Origin: Amphimedon queenslandica
Lineage: Eukaryota; Porifera; Demospongiae; Haplosclerida; Niphatidae
DNA length: 32,019 bases
Assembly (NCBI RefSeq): GCF_000090795.2
Contig: NW_003546512.1
Coordinates: 90,369 to 122,387, forward strand
Direction of reading: 5' to 3'
Position 1 is the stretch's first letter. Each line of letters opens with the position of its first letter. This document shows, one piece after another, positions 8,313 through 17,880 of the stretch. The notes under the pieces are model-generated. The model was not told the DNA's origin and made no database searches. It saw only the letters and a program-made list of their open reading frames with translations. A program made the translations under genes and the position numbers.

Positions 8313-11300
8313 TTATGGTAAATTCCTCACAATGTGAGCCACATCGCCTCTTTCAAGGACTTCTAATGCTCTTATCAGAGCTTCACGTGTGGCCCTTCTC
8401 TTCCCTAGCCATAAAATAATCATATCCTTACGATAAACTGCAGTTGCGTGATGATGCTTGTTTCTCTCTTTGATTTCCTCCAGTTCCCATTGCTCAAGAC
8501 CTAAGTAGATCCCTAGGACCTCCCAATCATGTACTATTTGTTTAATAGCCTTTAGTATCACAGGAGCATGGGACTCATCTATAGTGTGAAATGACAGGAA
8601 TTAGCAAAAATACCGTATAGCGGGAAATTTTCAAGGATAACAAATTTTTGCAAATTTCGCGGATTTTTTCTTGATTCGCAAAATTAAATTCCTTGAAAAT
8701 CAATTTAATACGGTACAAGATGGCAGATTAGTGGAAATTCGCAAAAATTAATTTCGCAAACTTTCGGATAGGGGCCATTCGCGAAATTTATTATCCTTGA
8801 AAAAAAACCGCTATACGGTAATTATAGTGATGCCTTCAGTCTTTTGCGATGTACATGTACATGTAGGTCCACATGCATTAGGTCTACTTCTCTGACTAAA
8901 ACAGAGCTACATGTAGTATAATAGCAATATCAAATATAGTATCAAATACAATAATGACATTATGACATAGAGTACATGTATATTGCATAACTCACTCAGT
9001 ATAGTTCCTCTAGGCAGTGAAGGATTACTGTGCGTTATTGAAGCAGTTGAAATACCTCCATACGGATCTGTATTAAAAAATCAAGCGTAAACTCATCTGA
9101 TCAATTACAGCATGTCAAACTTTACCTATTAGCCAGCAACTCTGTCTTGCATCAGTTAGTTCTGTAACAGGTAAATCTTCAACACTGCAACCAATCATTG
9201 GAGGATTCTGCTTGTCTGAAAAGGTAATGGAGTGAGGTATGGTGTTATATTCGGGAAGAAAAACGTGATTTTGTTTGCAGTGGACAAGAGCAGATATCTT
9301 CAATTTAGTCTTATCATATTCTAATATGTCAGCAGAGGATGAAAGGGCATCTAAGATCACACTACGAAGAAGGTGGCAATGTTGAGTGGGGCCGGTGAAA
9401 TAAACTTCAATGGAATCATAGTCTTCACAAAAGAACACCGATCCAAAGAGATTCTCTGAGTAGAGCCGAACTGCATGACGGAGCTGCTTGGGAAAGTTTC
9501 TAGAGAGACTGTCAATGACAAAGAATGGCCTCTCATCCCGACTTAGCAAAGTTACTATCAATGTTGGGAAAAAGCCCTGTAATAGTAAAATAAAATAATG
9601 AATAATTATGATGATAAGTAAGATATACATGTATACAAATGTGCAGTGACTTACCTGCAAAACTACATTTTTGTTAAATGTGATGAGAAGCGGATCGATA
9701 TTTCTGCTAAATTGTGCCTTCTGTTCCTTAGAAAGATGCTCGGTCGGAAGGAGAATAGGAATGAAGTATTGGCGAGTGTTCTTGATGGCAGAGATGACAT
9801 GAAAGTGTAGGAGGAGCGATATGAGATCTTCTTTTGAGAATAAATCGGGAATAAAAGTCAATCCAAGATTATCAAGAACAGATTCGTCAAAAATTCCATA
9901 TTTTCTAAGAGATTCTATAGATTCGTTAGATAGGCTAACTCCTTCTGGTAGTATCTGCTTTAAATCATCAACAAAGGACACACGTACGATATCAGAAAGA
10001 CACTTTATCAGAAACTGAGGATTAGTGAAGATCACATGAGGAAGATGATTAGGATAATAGATACATAACCTCATTGAATCCAAATAAATGAGACACTCAT
10101 CAACATTGGCTTTTTTCATGCCTAATTTCCGACCAATGTTATAGCAGGACTCAAGAGAGATCATTCCATGGGTCTGTTTCAAAGCCTCTTCCTTCATATG
10201 TAAATCAAATACATACCAGCGTACTGGTATGCAGATATTGCCTCTGATACCAGATCGGGACGATACAAGACGATGGCGAATATCAGCAGAGATTTTTTCC
10301 CGATACCATTCGCAAAGATTGTTAACTGGAAAAATGAGCTCATTAGAATCACGATTATAGAATACAAATAGATCAAGAAACTCCTTTAAACAAGACAGAA
10401 GAGTCTCGTTCTTTTCTCTGATTCTTTCTTCTAAGCCCAAGAATCTTTTAAATTTTGACCGGTCACAATGAGTGGCTATAATGGCAAATGCTGGCTCACT
10501 CTTATCTCCTATTTGACTTCTTGAAGTTGCTGCAACAGAACGAACAAACCTCTCAATAATCTGAAGGTTAGTCATGGTCATTTCTTTTGGCGTGTTGAGT
10601 GCTTTACCATTGATAGAGTAAACGAATGTAGGTTTGTCATGAAGGGATTCGGTCACCTTCATTACAATGATGTACAGTGAATTACCACGTACAAACATAC
10701 GAAGGAGATCAGTAAACTGAGGCTGGCCTCCACTGTCTAAAAGATAGATCCATGAAGCTTCATGCAACATTTGTGAGCCTCTTTTTCTTTTACATGTAGG
10801 TGATGAAAAATGCTTGATGAAATCTTCAGAAAGAATATCAAAATCTAAATGCGGCAGAGAAATAGACTTATCATCTTCATCATCAATTGAAAGCGAATCA
10901 TTACTTGATAAAGAAAGTGAATCAGCTCCATCATATAAAAGTGAATCTTCATTACTATTTGCAGTAGATGATATCAATGGCTGATGTTTTGATAAAGCTT
11001 TTGATGTGGTAGGCTGAGGGGATCTTTGTGACATAAGGGCAATATTATCATTAGTAGTAGAAGCTATGGTCTGAGATTCGCCTGCTTCAGATGGTAAATC
11101 CACTATCACAAATGAAAGAAATGACTTTAAATTGGGACGGTTCGTCTCAGTATTGCGTATGATATCTGTAAGCAATTGAAGTAGATCTTCTTCAGTAATT
11201 TCTTTCCACACTTTGCCTCCAGCAGCTATTCTCTCAATGGTTTGTATAGGGCGAGCAGCTATGGGTGTGCTGTCGTGTTTTCGAGGAGCTGACTTATCTA

Positions 11301-12144
11301 GCAAGAGATCCTTGAATGCCGTCTTACCAACACAAGGAGGACCACATATAACCATCTTGATAATTTTAAGGAAAACATATCCTTCTTCCATACCTTTCTC
11401 TATTGCCCTGTGCAATTCCCTCTGCTTGACATCGGCAGAAACTTTATCACACCTCTTACGGAGCTCGTCAATGTATCTTCGATACGATGGGCACTCTGAA
11501 TGTTCAAGCCATTCCAAAAAAATGTCTAAATTACTAGGACGTAACTCTCCCGTGTCGTACTTGAATTGTATCATATCCCAACATGTAACGTTAGAATATA
11601 GCCAGGGTTTGTCACTGAAAATTCCTATCTCTCTCATTTCCTCAGTTTCAATCATAGTTGCCTTCAATCGAGAGGATTCCTCATCAGTCATTAATCTCAA
11701 AATACTACCCAGGACCAGTAGCATATCAAAATTGGGATACTCAAAGTAAAGTAATGCTACATCGGCTTCGCTAGGAGGAGACGTCCAATATGATTCAGAT
11801 TCAACAGGATACCCTACTCTCTCTAGCAGGACATAAATCAATGGGAATGTCAAGCTCTCTCTCACTGACAACTTGTAAATCGGTGGAGAGTTAGGCAATG
11901 CGAATCTGTTATGTGTCTTGGTATCCTGATCCTTTAGTACAATACCGAGACCTCTAAAGGCCAAACGAATGGCAGGTAACTGCTCCTCGCTTAGACTGAA
12001 GTTGTATCTAGCCTCGAATCTACCGTCACTTTCTCGAGCAAGTGCGAAGAAGGACAAGTCCTTGCCATATAAAAATATGTGAACGGTGGTGGAATTAGAG
12101 CTATCAGTTCTGGAAGTACCTATGGTAAAAGTATCTGTAGCCAT
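8313..12144 (-). CDS. ROC-COR-type GTPase with C-terminal death domain, 4 exons
   Basis: Exons: 12144-9655, 9576-9126, 9067-8996, 8578-8313, phase-consistent, 1092 aa. Residues 1-260 are a recognisably folded but unnamed N-terminal region. The GTPase part has a P-loop GPPCVGKT (268-275), a switch-II-like LLDSGGQ (468-474) and a base-specificity-type ATHCD (557-561), interrupted by a Ser/Asp-rich insert (about 400-440). After it comes a COR-like winged-helix region (ESCYNIGRKLGM, VIFTNPQFLIKCL). Residues about 1005-1092 are a death domain (VHDWEVLGIYLGLEQWELEE, then ATREALIRALEVLER). The ROC-COR-Death order recalls the C-terminal half of DAPK1, without kinase or ankyrins; an apoptosis or innate-immune adaptor role is inferred. 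The first 78-nt intron (9654-9577) is a multiple of three with no stop, so retention would keep the frame. The start is the ATG at 12144; the TTG before it was ignored. Confidence 0.85.
8611..8820. mobile_element. MITE C, 210 bp, last intron of ROC-COR-Death gene
   Basis: A perfect 13-bp terminal inverted repeat, TACCGTATAGCGG (8611-8623) and CCGCTATACGGTA (8808-8820), followed by inverted TTTTCAAGGATAACAAATTT / AATTTATTATCCTTGAAAAA. The interior carries TTCGCGGATTTT and TTCGCAAAATT motifs like MITEs A and B. No ORF. Confidence 0.8.
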
Positions 12145-12247
12145 CAAATGGAGCTCAGAGCTCGGCTCAGAGCTGTAGACTGAGAGATGTTTATTTTAAT
12201 TTTTAAAAATCATTTGTGGGCGTGGTTAAGGCTGGTCAATTAATAAA
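12145..12247. promoter_or_regulatory. Shared divergent promoter, death-domain gene / CAAP1
   Basis: A 103-bp head-to-head spacer between two start codons. It contains the repeated motif GAGCTCAGAGCTCGGCTCAG (12151-12170) and no TATA box. Compact spacing implies a bidirectional promoter or overlapping 5' UTRs. Co-expression of a death-domain protein and a caspase-regulating protein is inference. Confidence 0.4.
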
Positions 12248-13872
12248 ATGGCAGAAAATCAGACACTAGGAAAAAGGAAAAGGGAAAGCAAAAGAAATGA
12301 AAGCAGCAAGAAAAAGTAAATGCAAATGATAGATACAGACTAAGAAAAATCACATCCTCCTCCAACAGGAAAACTCACAAAAGAGACAAAGAGAGCAAAT
12401 CAGAGACCGTCACAACCTCAAGCAGTAGTAGTAGTAGCAGCAAGAGTTTGATGCAGCTAGCTAAACTGGTCCAGGCGGGGAGTCTGTCCATTCCACGTGG
12501 TCTGGATGCATATTTTGATGATCGACTCTCACTTTTAGATCAACTCTTCACTATATTAACGCAACAGGACATTCACGGATTGTTACCCGATATATTAAAG
12601 GTGTTGTTACATTACATTACTGTATTATAATACTATTAATGAAGTTTTTTGTTAAAATACACTTGGCGGCTTTGAAATTAGTAATATGACTGTTTTTTTA
12701 AATTTTATTTTGATGCAATAAATTTAATAAATATGTTGAGTTCTCCTTGAAATGCACAAGGAGAATTGCAATTAGATGTACTACAAATACATGTACATGT
12801 ATAGGGATTTTAAAAATTGACCGATTTTAGAAAGCAGTCATAACTCGAAAAATTTAAGTCGGAATCAGCTCAAACTTTCTACATAGCATAAGTACATTAA
12901 TATGTATCAGAAAATGTAATAAAAATTGGGAGTGATTTTGGAGCCATTTTTCGGCAAAAACCATGGGCTATAGTACAGGGTATTTTTCTTAATTAAGACA
13001 GTGTTGAATCCCTTCTCATCTTCTCGTAGGGTCTCAAAATGAAAAAGATCAAAGAACTCTGCCTAAAGGAACTGGAAAAACTAGACAACGATCAACTTCT
13101 ATCCATCATAACTGACACACAAGAAGAAGGGAAAGAAAAGGAAGAGAGAGACAGAGAAGACGAGGAGAAAGAGGAAGAGGAGAGAGAGGGAGACATTGAA
13201 GCCGAAGAGAGAAGCAAGCAAGATACTTTTACTACATCATCAGCTCAAGATCAATCATTATCAGAGGTAGAGGAGGGAGAGATATCCCCTCGTTATGACC
13301 ACGCCCAGTCTCCACCCCTCTCACCTCCGTCAATCCACATCAGTGACGTGAGTGACGAGGAATACAAAACTCAAGTGTCACATGATCAGTCATGTGACCA
13401 AGTGATTGAGTACGAAAAGGAACAATCTTTAGACGAGGACCGGGTATTAATTGGAATAAGTACGGACGCCAAAAATGACGATATTCATTTGAGCAAAATT
13501 ATAATAGATAGCGAAAGAGAGAAAATGGAAGAAGTTGATGAAGACTGCAATGATGATGATGATGATGATGATGATGGATGGTCAAAAGATGTATCTGAAC
13601 AGCAGAAGCTTTTAGAAATGAAAATACGTAAGAGACTTCTTGAGAACCAAGTCAAGAGACTACAAGAGAGGCCATTACTTCAACCTGAAGGAACAGATCA
13701 TCATCAGAATGTGAAGAAGGGAATTTATCCTCAAGAGGTCAAGAGAGGAGAAGGAACTGGTGATATTAGTAGTGATAGTTTGAATAATAGTGAAGTACTT
13801 GAGATGAGAATGAGAGAGAAAGCATTGAAATCATTATTAGCAAAGAAAGGTGATGTTTTATTGTACACATAG
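12248..13872 (+). CDS. CAAP1: CAAP1 homologue (caspase activity and apoptosis inhibitor 1), 3 exons
   Basis: Exons: 12248-12315, 12369-12600, 13030-13872; 380 aa (human about 361). A basic N-terminus (GKRKRESKRNESSKKK) and a serine run are followed by the conserved core: IPRGLDAYFDDRLSLLDQLF, DIHGLLPDILK, then MKKIKELCLKELEKL across the second junction. An acidic middle region contains a D8 run (ATGATG repeat, about 13551-13578). The C-terminus has the family signature LEMRMREKALKSLLAKKGD, resembling the human LEMRARAIKALMKAGD motif. CAAP1 is known as a modulator of caspase-3/9 activation in the intrinsic apoptosis pathway; activity here is by homology. Intron 2 (429 bp) holds one palindrome-bearing repeat. 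An ORF beginning at 13039 is only the third exon. Confidence 0.85.
12795..12985 (+). repeat. Palindrome-bearing intronic repeat, single copy in CAAP1 intron 2
   Basis: Same family as 5400-5995. It carries GTCGGAATCAGCTCAAACTT, TATGTATCAGAAAATGTAAT, and the variant end CCATGGGCTATAGTACAGGG (12962-12981), in which one arm of the 20-bp palindrome is altered but the CTATAG core is kept. Confidence 0.8.
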
Positions 13873-14018
13873 ATAGTATATCTATATATGATATCATAGA
13901 TACTTTAATACACATCTATAATGATATCGATCTAACAAAGATTGTAACCCAGATGCAAAATAATTATTATTAGCTTAATTGCTCAGAGGGTGTGGTACTG
14001 TGGGTTGGCTCAATTTGG
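13873..14018. other. Short intergenic spacer after CAAP1
   Basis: 146 bp of AT-rich sequence with a TATATATGATATC stretch and no gene visible. The convergent GIMAP-like ORF ends at 14019. Confidence 0.4.
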
Positions 14019-14813
14019 CTAGTTGTTTAGATTAGAGGTGGGCGATACTGTATTTTTTGGAATCAATACGATACTGAGTATTCTCCATTCTGGTATTGCT
14101 GATATCGATACTTGATACCAGCCCAGTATCGGTTGTATCGATAATATTTCGATAGTATTGCTAGTCTCGGTAAGTGGTAATTTGACTTCTGACCCTTTAC
14201 CGGCAGCACAGACTGGCATTTTGTTTATGATCTCATTTGGTATGTCTTGCTTTTTAAGACAATCCTCAAAACAAAAGCTACATTCCATCATACGTTTTGT
14301 CATACATTTTGTCATTAAGATGGTTACATTTGTAGCGACTGATCTTGAGCTCCCAGGTAACGTAATAAAACCTTCAGCATCAGCAAATGTCAATACAAAT
14401 ATAGTTTTTCTCAATATATGCAAGGTTTGTTCTTGACCAAGATGTTTGTTCAACCACTTTATGCTGATTTCTATTTCCTCCTCAATTTCGTCATTGCAAG
14501 GCCTGTTGGACATTTTGACGCAAAAGAGCACAAGGGTGGAAGTATCAAATAAATTAAGAGCCTCAACATTTTTGACGAGTAATTTATTTGAAACAATATT
14601 GCTCGGAGCTCTTATATTGTAAAATGATGCTGGAATGCCCCAAAACTTTCCTTCATACTTGACTGAAGCTGTGGCAAGGGCTGTAGCAATTACATCTCCC
14701 GTGCTAATGATTTTAGCCTGTCCCTCTAGTAGAGATTTTATCAAAGTGGACTTGCCAGAACCTTTTGTACCCGTCACACAGATAGTAATTCGTTGACCTT
14801 CACAGTCTGCCAT
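14019..14813 (-). CDS. AIG1/GIMAP-like GTPase, degenerate and 3'-truncated
   Basis: An uninterrupted ORF of 264 residues from ATG 14813. It has an AIG1-type P-loop GTKGSGKST (15-23), the VLFCVKMSNRPCNDEIEEE strand/helix, IFVLTFADAEGF (N/T-K-x-D equivalent region) and PVCAAGKGSEVKLP. The switch II DTxGFGDT motif, intact in the neighbour at 16171, is replaced by FYNIRAPSN, so GTP hydrolysis is doubtful. After KLPLTETS the frame enters TATCGATA-rich repeat sequence instead of the expected W-LLDLWK segment and membrane tail, and stops in it. GIMAPs are membrane-associated GTPases of immune-cell survival in vertebrates; sponge function is unknown. It may be a pseudogene or a shortened active paralogue. 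Confidence 0.6.
   Translation of the reverse strand: MADCEGQRITICVTGTKGSGKSTLIKSLLEGQAKIISTGDVIATALATASVKYEGKFWGIPASFYNIRAPSNIVSNKLLVKNVEALNLFDTSTLVLFCVKMSNRPCNDEIEEEIEISIKWLNKHLGQEQTLHILRKTIFVLTFADAEGFITLPGSSRSVATNVTILMTKCMTKRMMECSFCFEDCLKKQDIPNEIINKMPVCAAGKGSEVKLPLTETSNTIEILSIQPILGWYQVSISAIPEWRILSIVLIPKNTVSPTSNLNN
14033..14160. mobile_element. Fragment of a GATACT/TATCGATA-rich transposon end
   Basis: TAGAGGTGGGCGATACTGTA opens a 125-bp stretch dense in GATACT, TATCGATA and CAGTATCGG, typical in style of non-autonomous hAT-like ends. No matching opposite end was found, so it looks truncated. It forms the last 40-odd codons of the GIMAP-like ORF on the minus strand. Confidence 0.4.
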
Positions 14814-15844
14814 GATTGTATGCTTCTCTAATTTGTCTCAAGACTCAAGGTTGCCTCCTTCTTTGAGCTACACCCACCCCATTGACCCCAAATCCCCAAT
14901 GGCAAAATAATAGCCTAAAGCTAAGCCTAGGCGTAGCAATGACAGTCTATGAATCCTGTCATTAGATAAATCCATAAATACAGTATACAACATCTATGTA
15001 TACTGTATCTATGATGAATCTAATAAGTAATCAGAGTGAGATAAAATGGCTGAATCCGGAGCTGATCTTAAACGAGCATGCGCAGTATAAAAGGGGGGGT
15101 GGTCTGCCCAAAAATGGAAGCAAATATTCAAAATGGAGATTACACATGATAAAGATCTTGATAACATCAGTTGATTTACATAGTAACAGTAAAAGGAAGA
15201 GGCTACAATTGCCTGGCCTCTTATTTCCACATGTTTCTTGTTCTTATCTTCTGACTAAATCACGGTTAAGTTGTTTATAGCGAGTCATAGTGAAACAGGC
15301 CGAGCTTCAGGACGATCAAGGACTCATTCAGGATGACTTTTAACATCGAGTTTGAGTCTGCCGAAGAGAAAGGTGCCTTTAGCAATCCTTGCTATCTAAA
15401 AACAAGCTAGATAGCTTTGGTCTGTTGACAGCCATGTTTAATTATATAGTTTTAGTTAAAGCTGCATGATGCATGGCTCTTTTGAGTCTTCTGCTGGTAT
15501 AGGGAGTTAGTAAAACTGTCTGTACTCTTCTAAGAGTCTTTTTTAGATCTTGTGGATGCCTGTGGTGCTTGCATTCTGTGATTCTTCACTGCCCATTTTT
15601 AATTACATTCTAAAGCCACCCGCCATTTTTAATTGACTGGGCAGCCCACCCCCCTTTTATACCCGTGCTCATGCTCAGTGCTGTAGCAATCATCACGTAA
15701 GGTGGAGCAGTGGTTATATTCTGCACATGCTCGTTTAAAGGAGACGAGCAAAGCGCAAAGCAAGGAGACCTCCTATAATTTTTTGAGTCATTACCTCAGG
15801 AAATGAAGGAAAAAATACGTCGTCGTTCTGAACANNNNNNNNNN
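14814..15844. other. Intergenic region with nested inverted repeats and convergent TATA boxes, ending in a gap
   Basis: No complete gene is seen. Left segment 15068-15111 (TTAAACGAGCATGCGCAGTA onward) matches in inverted orientation 15638-15676 and, for its first 18 bp, 15721-15738. Both main arms contain TATAAAAGG-type TATA boxes pointing toward each other (15086-15093 on +, 15661-15654 on -). A short coding-like exon, ATG 15333 to donor 15372 (MTFNIEFESAEEK), and an open stretch FFESLPQEMKEKIRRRSE just before the gap (about 15776-15834) may be 5' parts of the downstream GIMAP-like gene, but I cannot join them. Confidence 0.45.
15835..15844. other. Assembly gap (10 N)
   Basis: Ten Ns; true size unknown. 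The P-loop-encoding 5' part of the adjacent GIMAP-like gene is probably in or across this gap. Confidence 0.95.
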
Positions 15845-16920
15845 TTGGGAGTGAAGATCAGGGGCGTAGCTGAGGTAGGGCCTGAGGGGGCCTGGGCCCT
15901 ACCATCAAAGTGGCCTTATAATTATATTCATTGAAATTATAACCCAAAAGATTATATTCATTGTTCTTACAATAACAAAAGGGGGTGGCTGATAACCATA
16001 GCTCTTTTTAAAGCTATATACAATGATAATTTCACTCTGATTTCGCTCAGCTTGCAGGAAAATGCTTCCATTTTGTTACGTAAAAGGGGTGTGGCCAAAA
16101 TTGCGGCGCGCTTCGCACGCCATTTTTGTCTCCTTGCCCTACCATCACCCAAGGTTCAGCTACGCCCCTGGTGAAGATACGAGTATATGATACTATTGGA
16201 TTTGGTGATACTGAAGGAAGGAGCGATCAGAGTATTATTGAGGAGATGGCTAAAGGTAACAGATTTGATTTAATATTAATCTGTGTAAAAATGGATAACA
16301 GAGTTAGTGTTGAAGTTCAAAAGATGTTCACTACACTTTCTAGTAGAATGCACCCAGAAGCATGGAAGAGGTCAGTAGTTGTTTTGACGTTTGCTAATTT
16401 CTTCGTTCAACTACAAAATGTCCCACCATCGACTCAAGAAGAGGAAGAAAAGGAAATGAGAGAGGAGATTAAAACTTTTGAAGACCTCATTTCTAAAGCT
16501 GTTAGCAATAAGGAAGTATTCTCTGGTGTGCCATTTTGCATTGCTGGTAAGGCAAATAAAAATCTAAGAAAATTGCCGACTACAAATGACTGGTTATTGG
16601 ACTTGTGGAAAATTTGTCTTCGACACTGTAGTGATGAGGCACGCTCTTTTTTTACAAGTTACACAACTATCGCTATAATTGCTGGCTTAGTTCTAGTTGG
16701 AACTCTAGTTTTTGTAGGTGGATATTTTATTGCTCCTGCAGCAGTTCCAGCTGTTGCTGCAGCTGCAAGTGTTGCCACTATAGGAAGTACAGCATTAGGA
16801 GCAAGCCTTCAAGCAAAAATTGGAATAGGTCTTGTTGGTTCAACCCTTGCTGTAGGTACTGCGATCATTTTGAGTTTCATGCAAGAAAAAGAAACCAAAG
16901 AGAAAAAAAAGGACGATTGA
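15845..16920 (+). pseudogene. AIG1/GIMAP-like GTPase interrupted by a MITE (5' part in gap)
   Basis: Codons LGVK before the MITE (15845-15858) continue after it as VKIRVYDTIGFGDTEGRSDQ from the second target-site copy at 16171. Element plus duplication add 320 bp, which is not a multiple of three, and reading into the element soon hits TGA. The 3' part is intact to TGA 16918-16920. It contains the switch II DTIGFGDT, ILICVKMDNR, VVVLTFANFF, PFCIAGKANK, NDWLLDLWK, and two strongly hydrophobic C-terminal segments (IAIIAGLVLVGTLVFVGGYF and GIGLVGSTLAVGTAIILSFM) with a lysine-rich tail, implying a membrane anchor. The P-loop is missing, presumably in the gap. The allele shown is disrupted; an uninterrupted allele may exist. 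Confidence 0.7.
15859..16170. mobile_element. hAT-type MITE, 312 bp, inside a GIMAP-like coding sequence
   Basis: Perfect 15-bp terminal inverted repeats, CAGGGGCGTAGCTGA (15859-15873) and TCAGCTACGCCCCTG (16156-16170), flanked by a perfect 8-bp target duplication GTGAAGAT (15851-15858 and 16171-16178). The CAGGGGCGTAGC end and the 8-bp duplication are classic for the hAT superfamily. It has no transposase, so it is non-autonomous. The high conservation of both ends and both duplications suggests a recent insertion. Confidence 0.92.
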
Positions 16921-17880
16921 GTATGAATATATTTTATTGCTAGAACTGTTAGTATGTATTAGCATTATGTGTATGGTCTTCAATCATGTAGAAGTAGACC
17001 TATTATAGGTTATATTTTTTGTATTTTTTGCTAAGTTTTGTTGATATCATAATTTTTTAAAATTTTATATTATGTTGTAGCAATAAAAGCTAGAAGACTA
17101 GGCACATCACTATAAATTGAGTGCCAGATTGATCCAATATGATTCAAGTGTCTAATGATGAAATGCATGTACATGTACAACTAAGGTCAACAATGTACAT
17201 GCATAATTCATGCAATATTAAACCAAATTAATAAACAACAATTAAATAATAATGTTCATAATGACAACAATAATATGACATATACACACGACATGGCTTT
17301 TAACATGACTACTATTAAAAACCAGTCTATAGAGGGTTAATTAATATTCATAGTGATCGTTGATGTATTGTATGAGAGGCTGAGGATGAGTTCCATTAGT
17401 ACCTGCAGCAATGGACAATAGATTAATAGTGTACACTTTATTTGATGCTATCGTGGAGTTTCATGTTATTCTTTGCCGTTTTATAGGATAACCTAAAAGA
17501 GAGGAGAGAGGGAGGGAGGGAGAGAGAGGGAGAGAGAGACAGAGAGAGGGAGAGACAGAGAGAGAAGGATTTCATAGTATAAATTTCACAATATCTTCTA
17601 CATGTAGTTTTTATAAATAATTTTAAACAGGTTACAAGTAATATAAACCTATCAAAACTATCTCTTAGGAATACAGTACATGTAGTACATGTACTAAATT
17701 TATAATGTAATAAAAAAACCTATCAAAATAAAAATAAACCTATATAAACTATTTTAGGAATACAGTAAATGTAGGTACATATACATGTACATCTGAATTT
17801 ATAATATGATTTATAATTTATAATATTTATAAATGTACTAAATTTATGATATAATACAAATACATACATATACATGTAGC
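16921..17880. other. Intergenic region between GIMAP-like locus and PDE4 3' end
   Basis: AATAAA at 17082-17087 (+) is a plausible poly(A) signal for the GIMAP-like transcript. A minus-strand AATAAA at 17442-17437 could serve PDE4. A GA-rich microsatellite lies at 17501-17568 and several TACATGTA tracts follow. A minus-strand exon-like stretch (17402-17341: acceptor CTGCAG, then codons THPQPLIQYINDHYEY and TAA) is in the wrong phase to follow the last PDE4 exon. Confidence 0.5.

Noticed and set aside
11213..11749. Plus-strand ORF of 178 codons
   Set aside because: It lies antisense inside exon 1 of the ROC-COR-Death gene, whose motifs are clear on the minus strand.
9115..12147. Single 1010-residue reading as the whole NTPase protein
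   Set aside because: It includes the 78-nt intron read through and stops at a donor. Consensus splice sites extend it to the downstream death-domain exon.
15333..15372. Possible first exon of the plus-strand GIMAP-like gene
   Set aside because: It has an ATG and a donor-like GGTGCC, but no phase-compatible acceptor could be found before the gap and no family similarity.
17341..17402. Exon-like segment ending in TAA as last PDE4 exon
   Set aside because: The only donor at the end of the previous exon leaves phase 2, while this segment reads sensibly only from phase 1. It is kept as a finding, not as coding.
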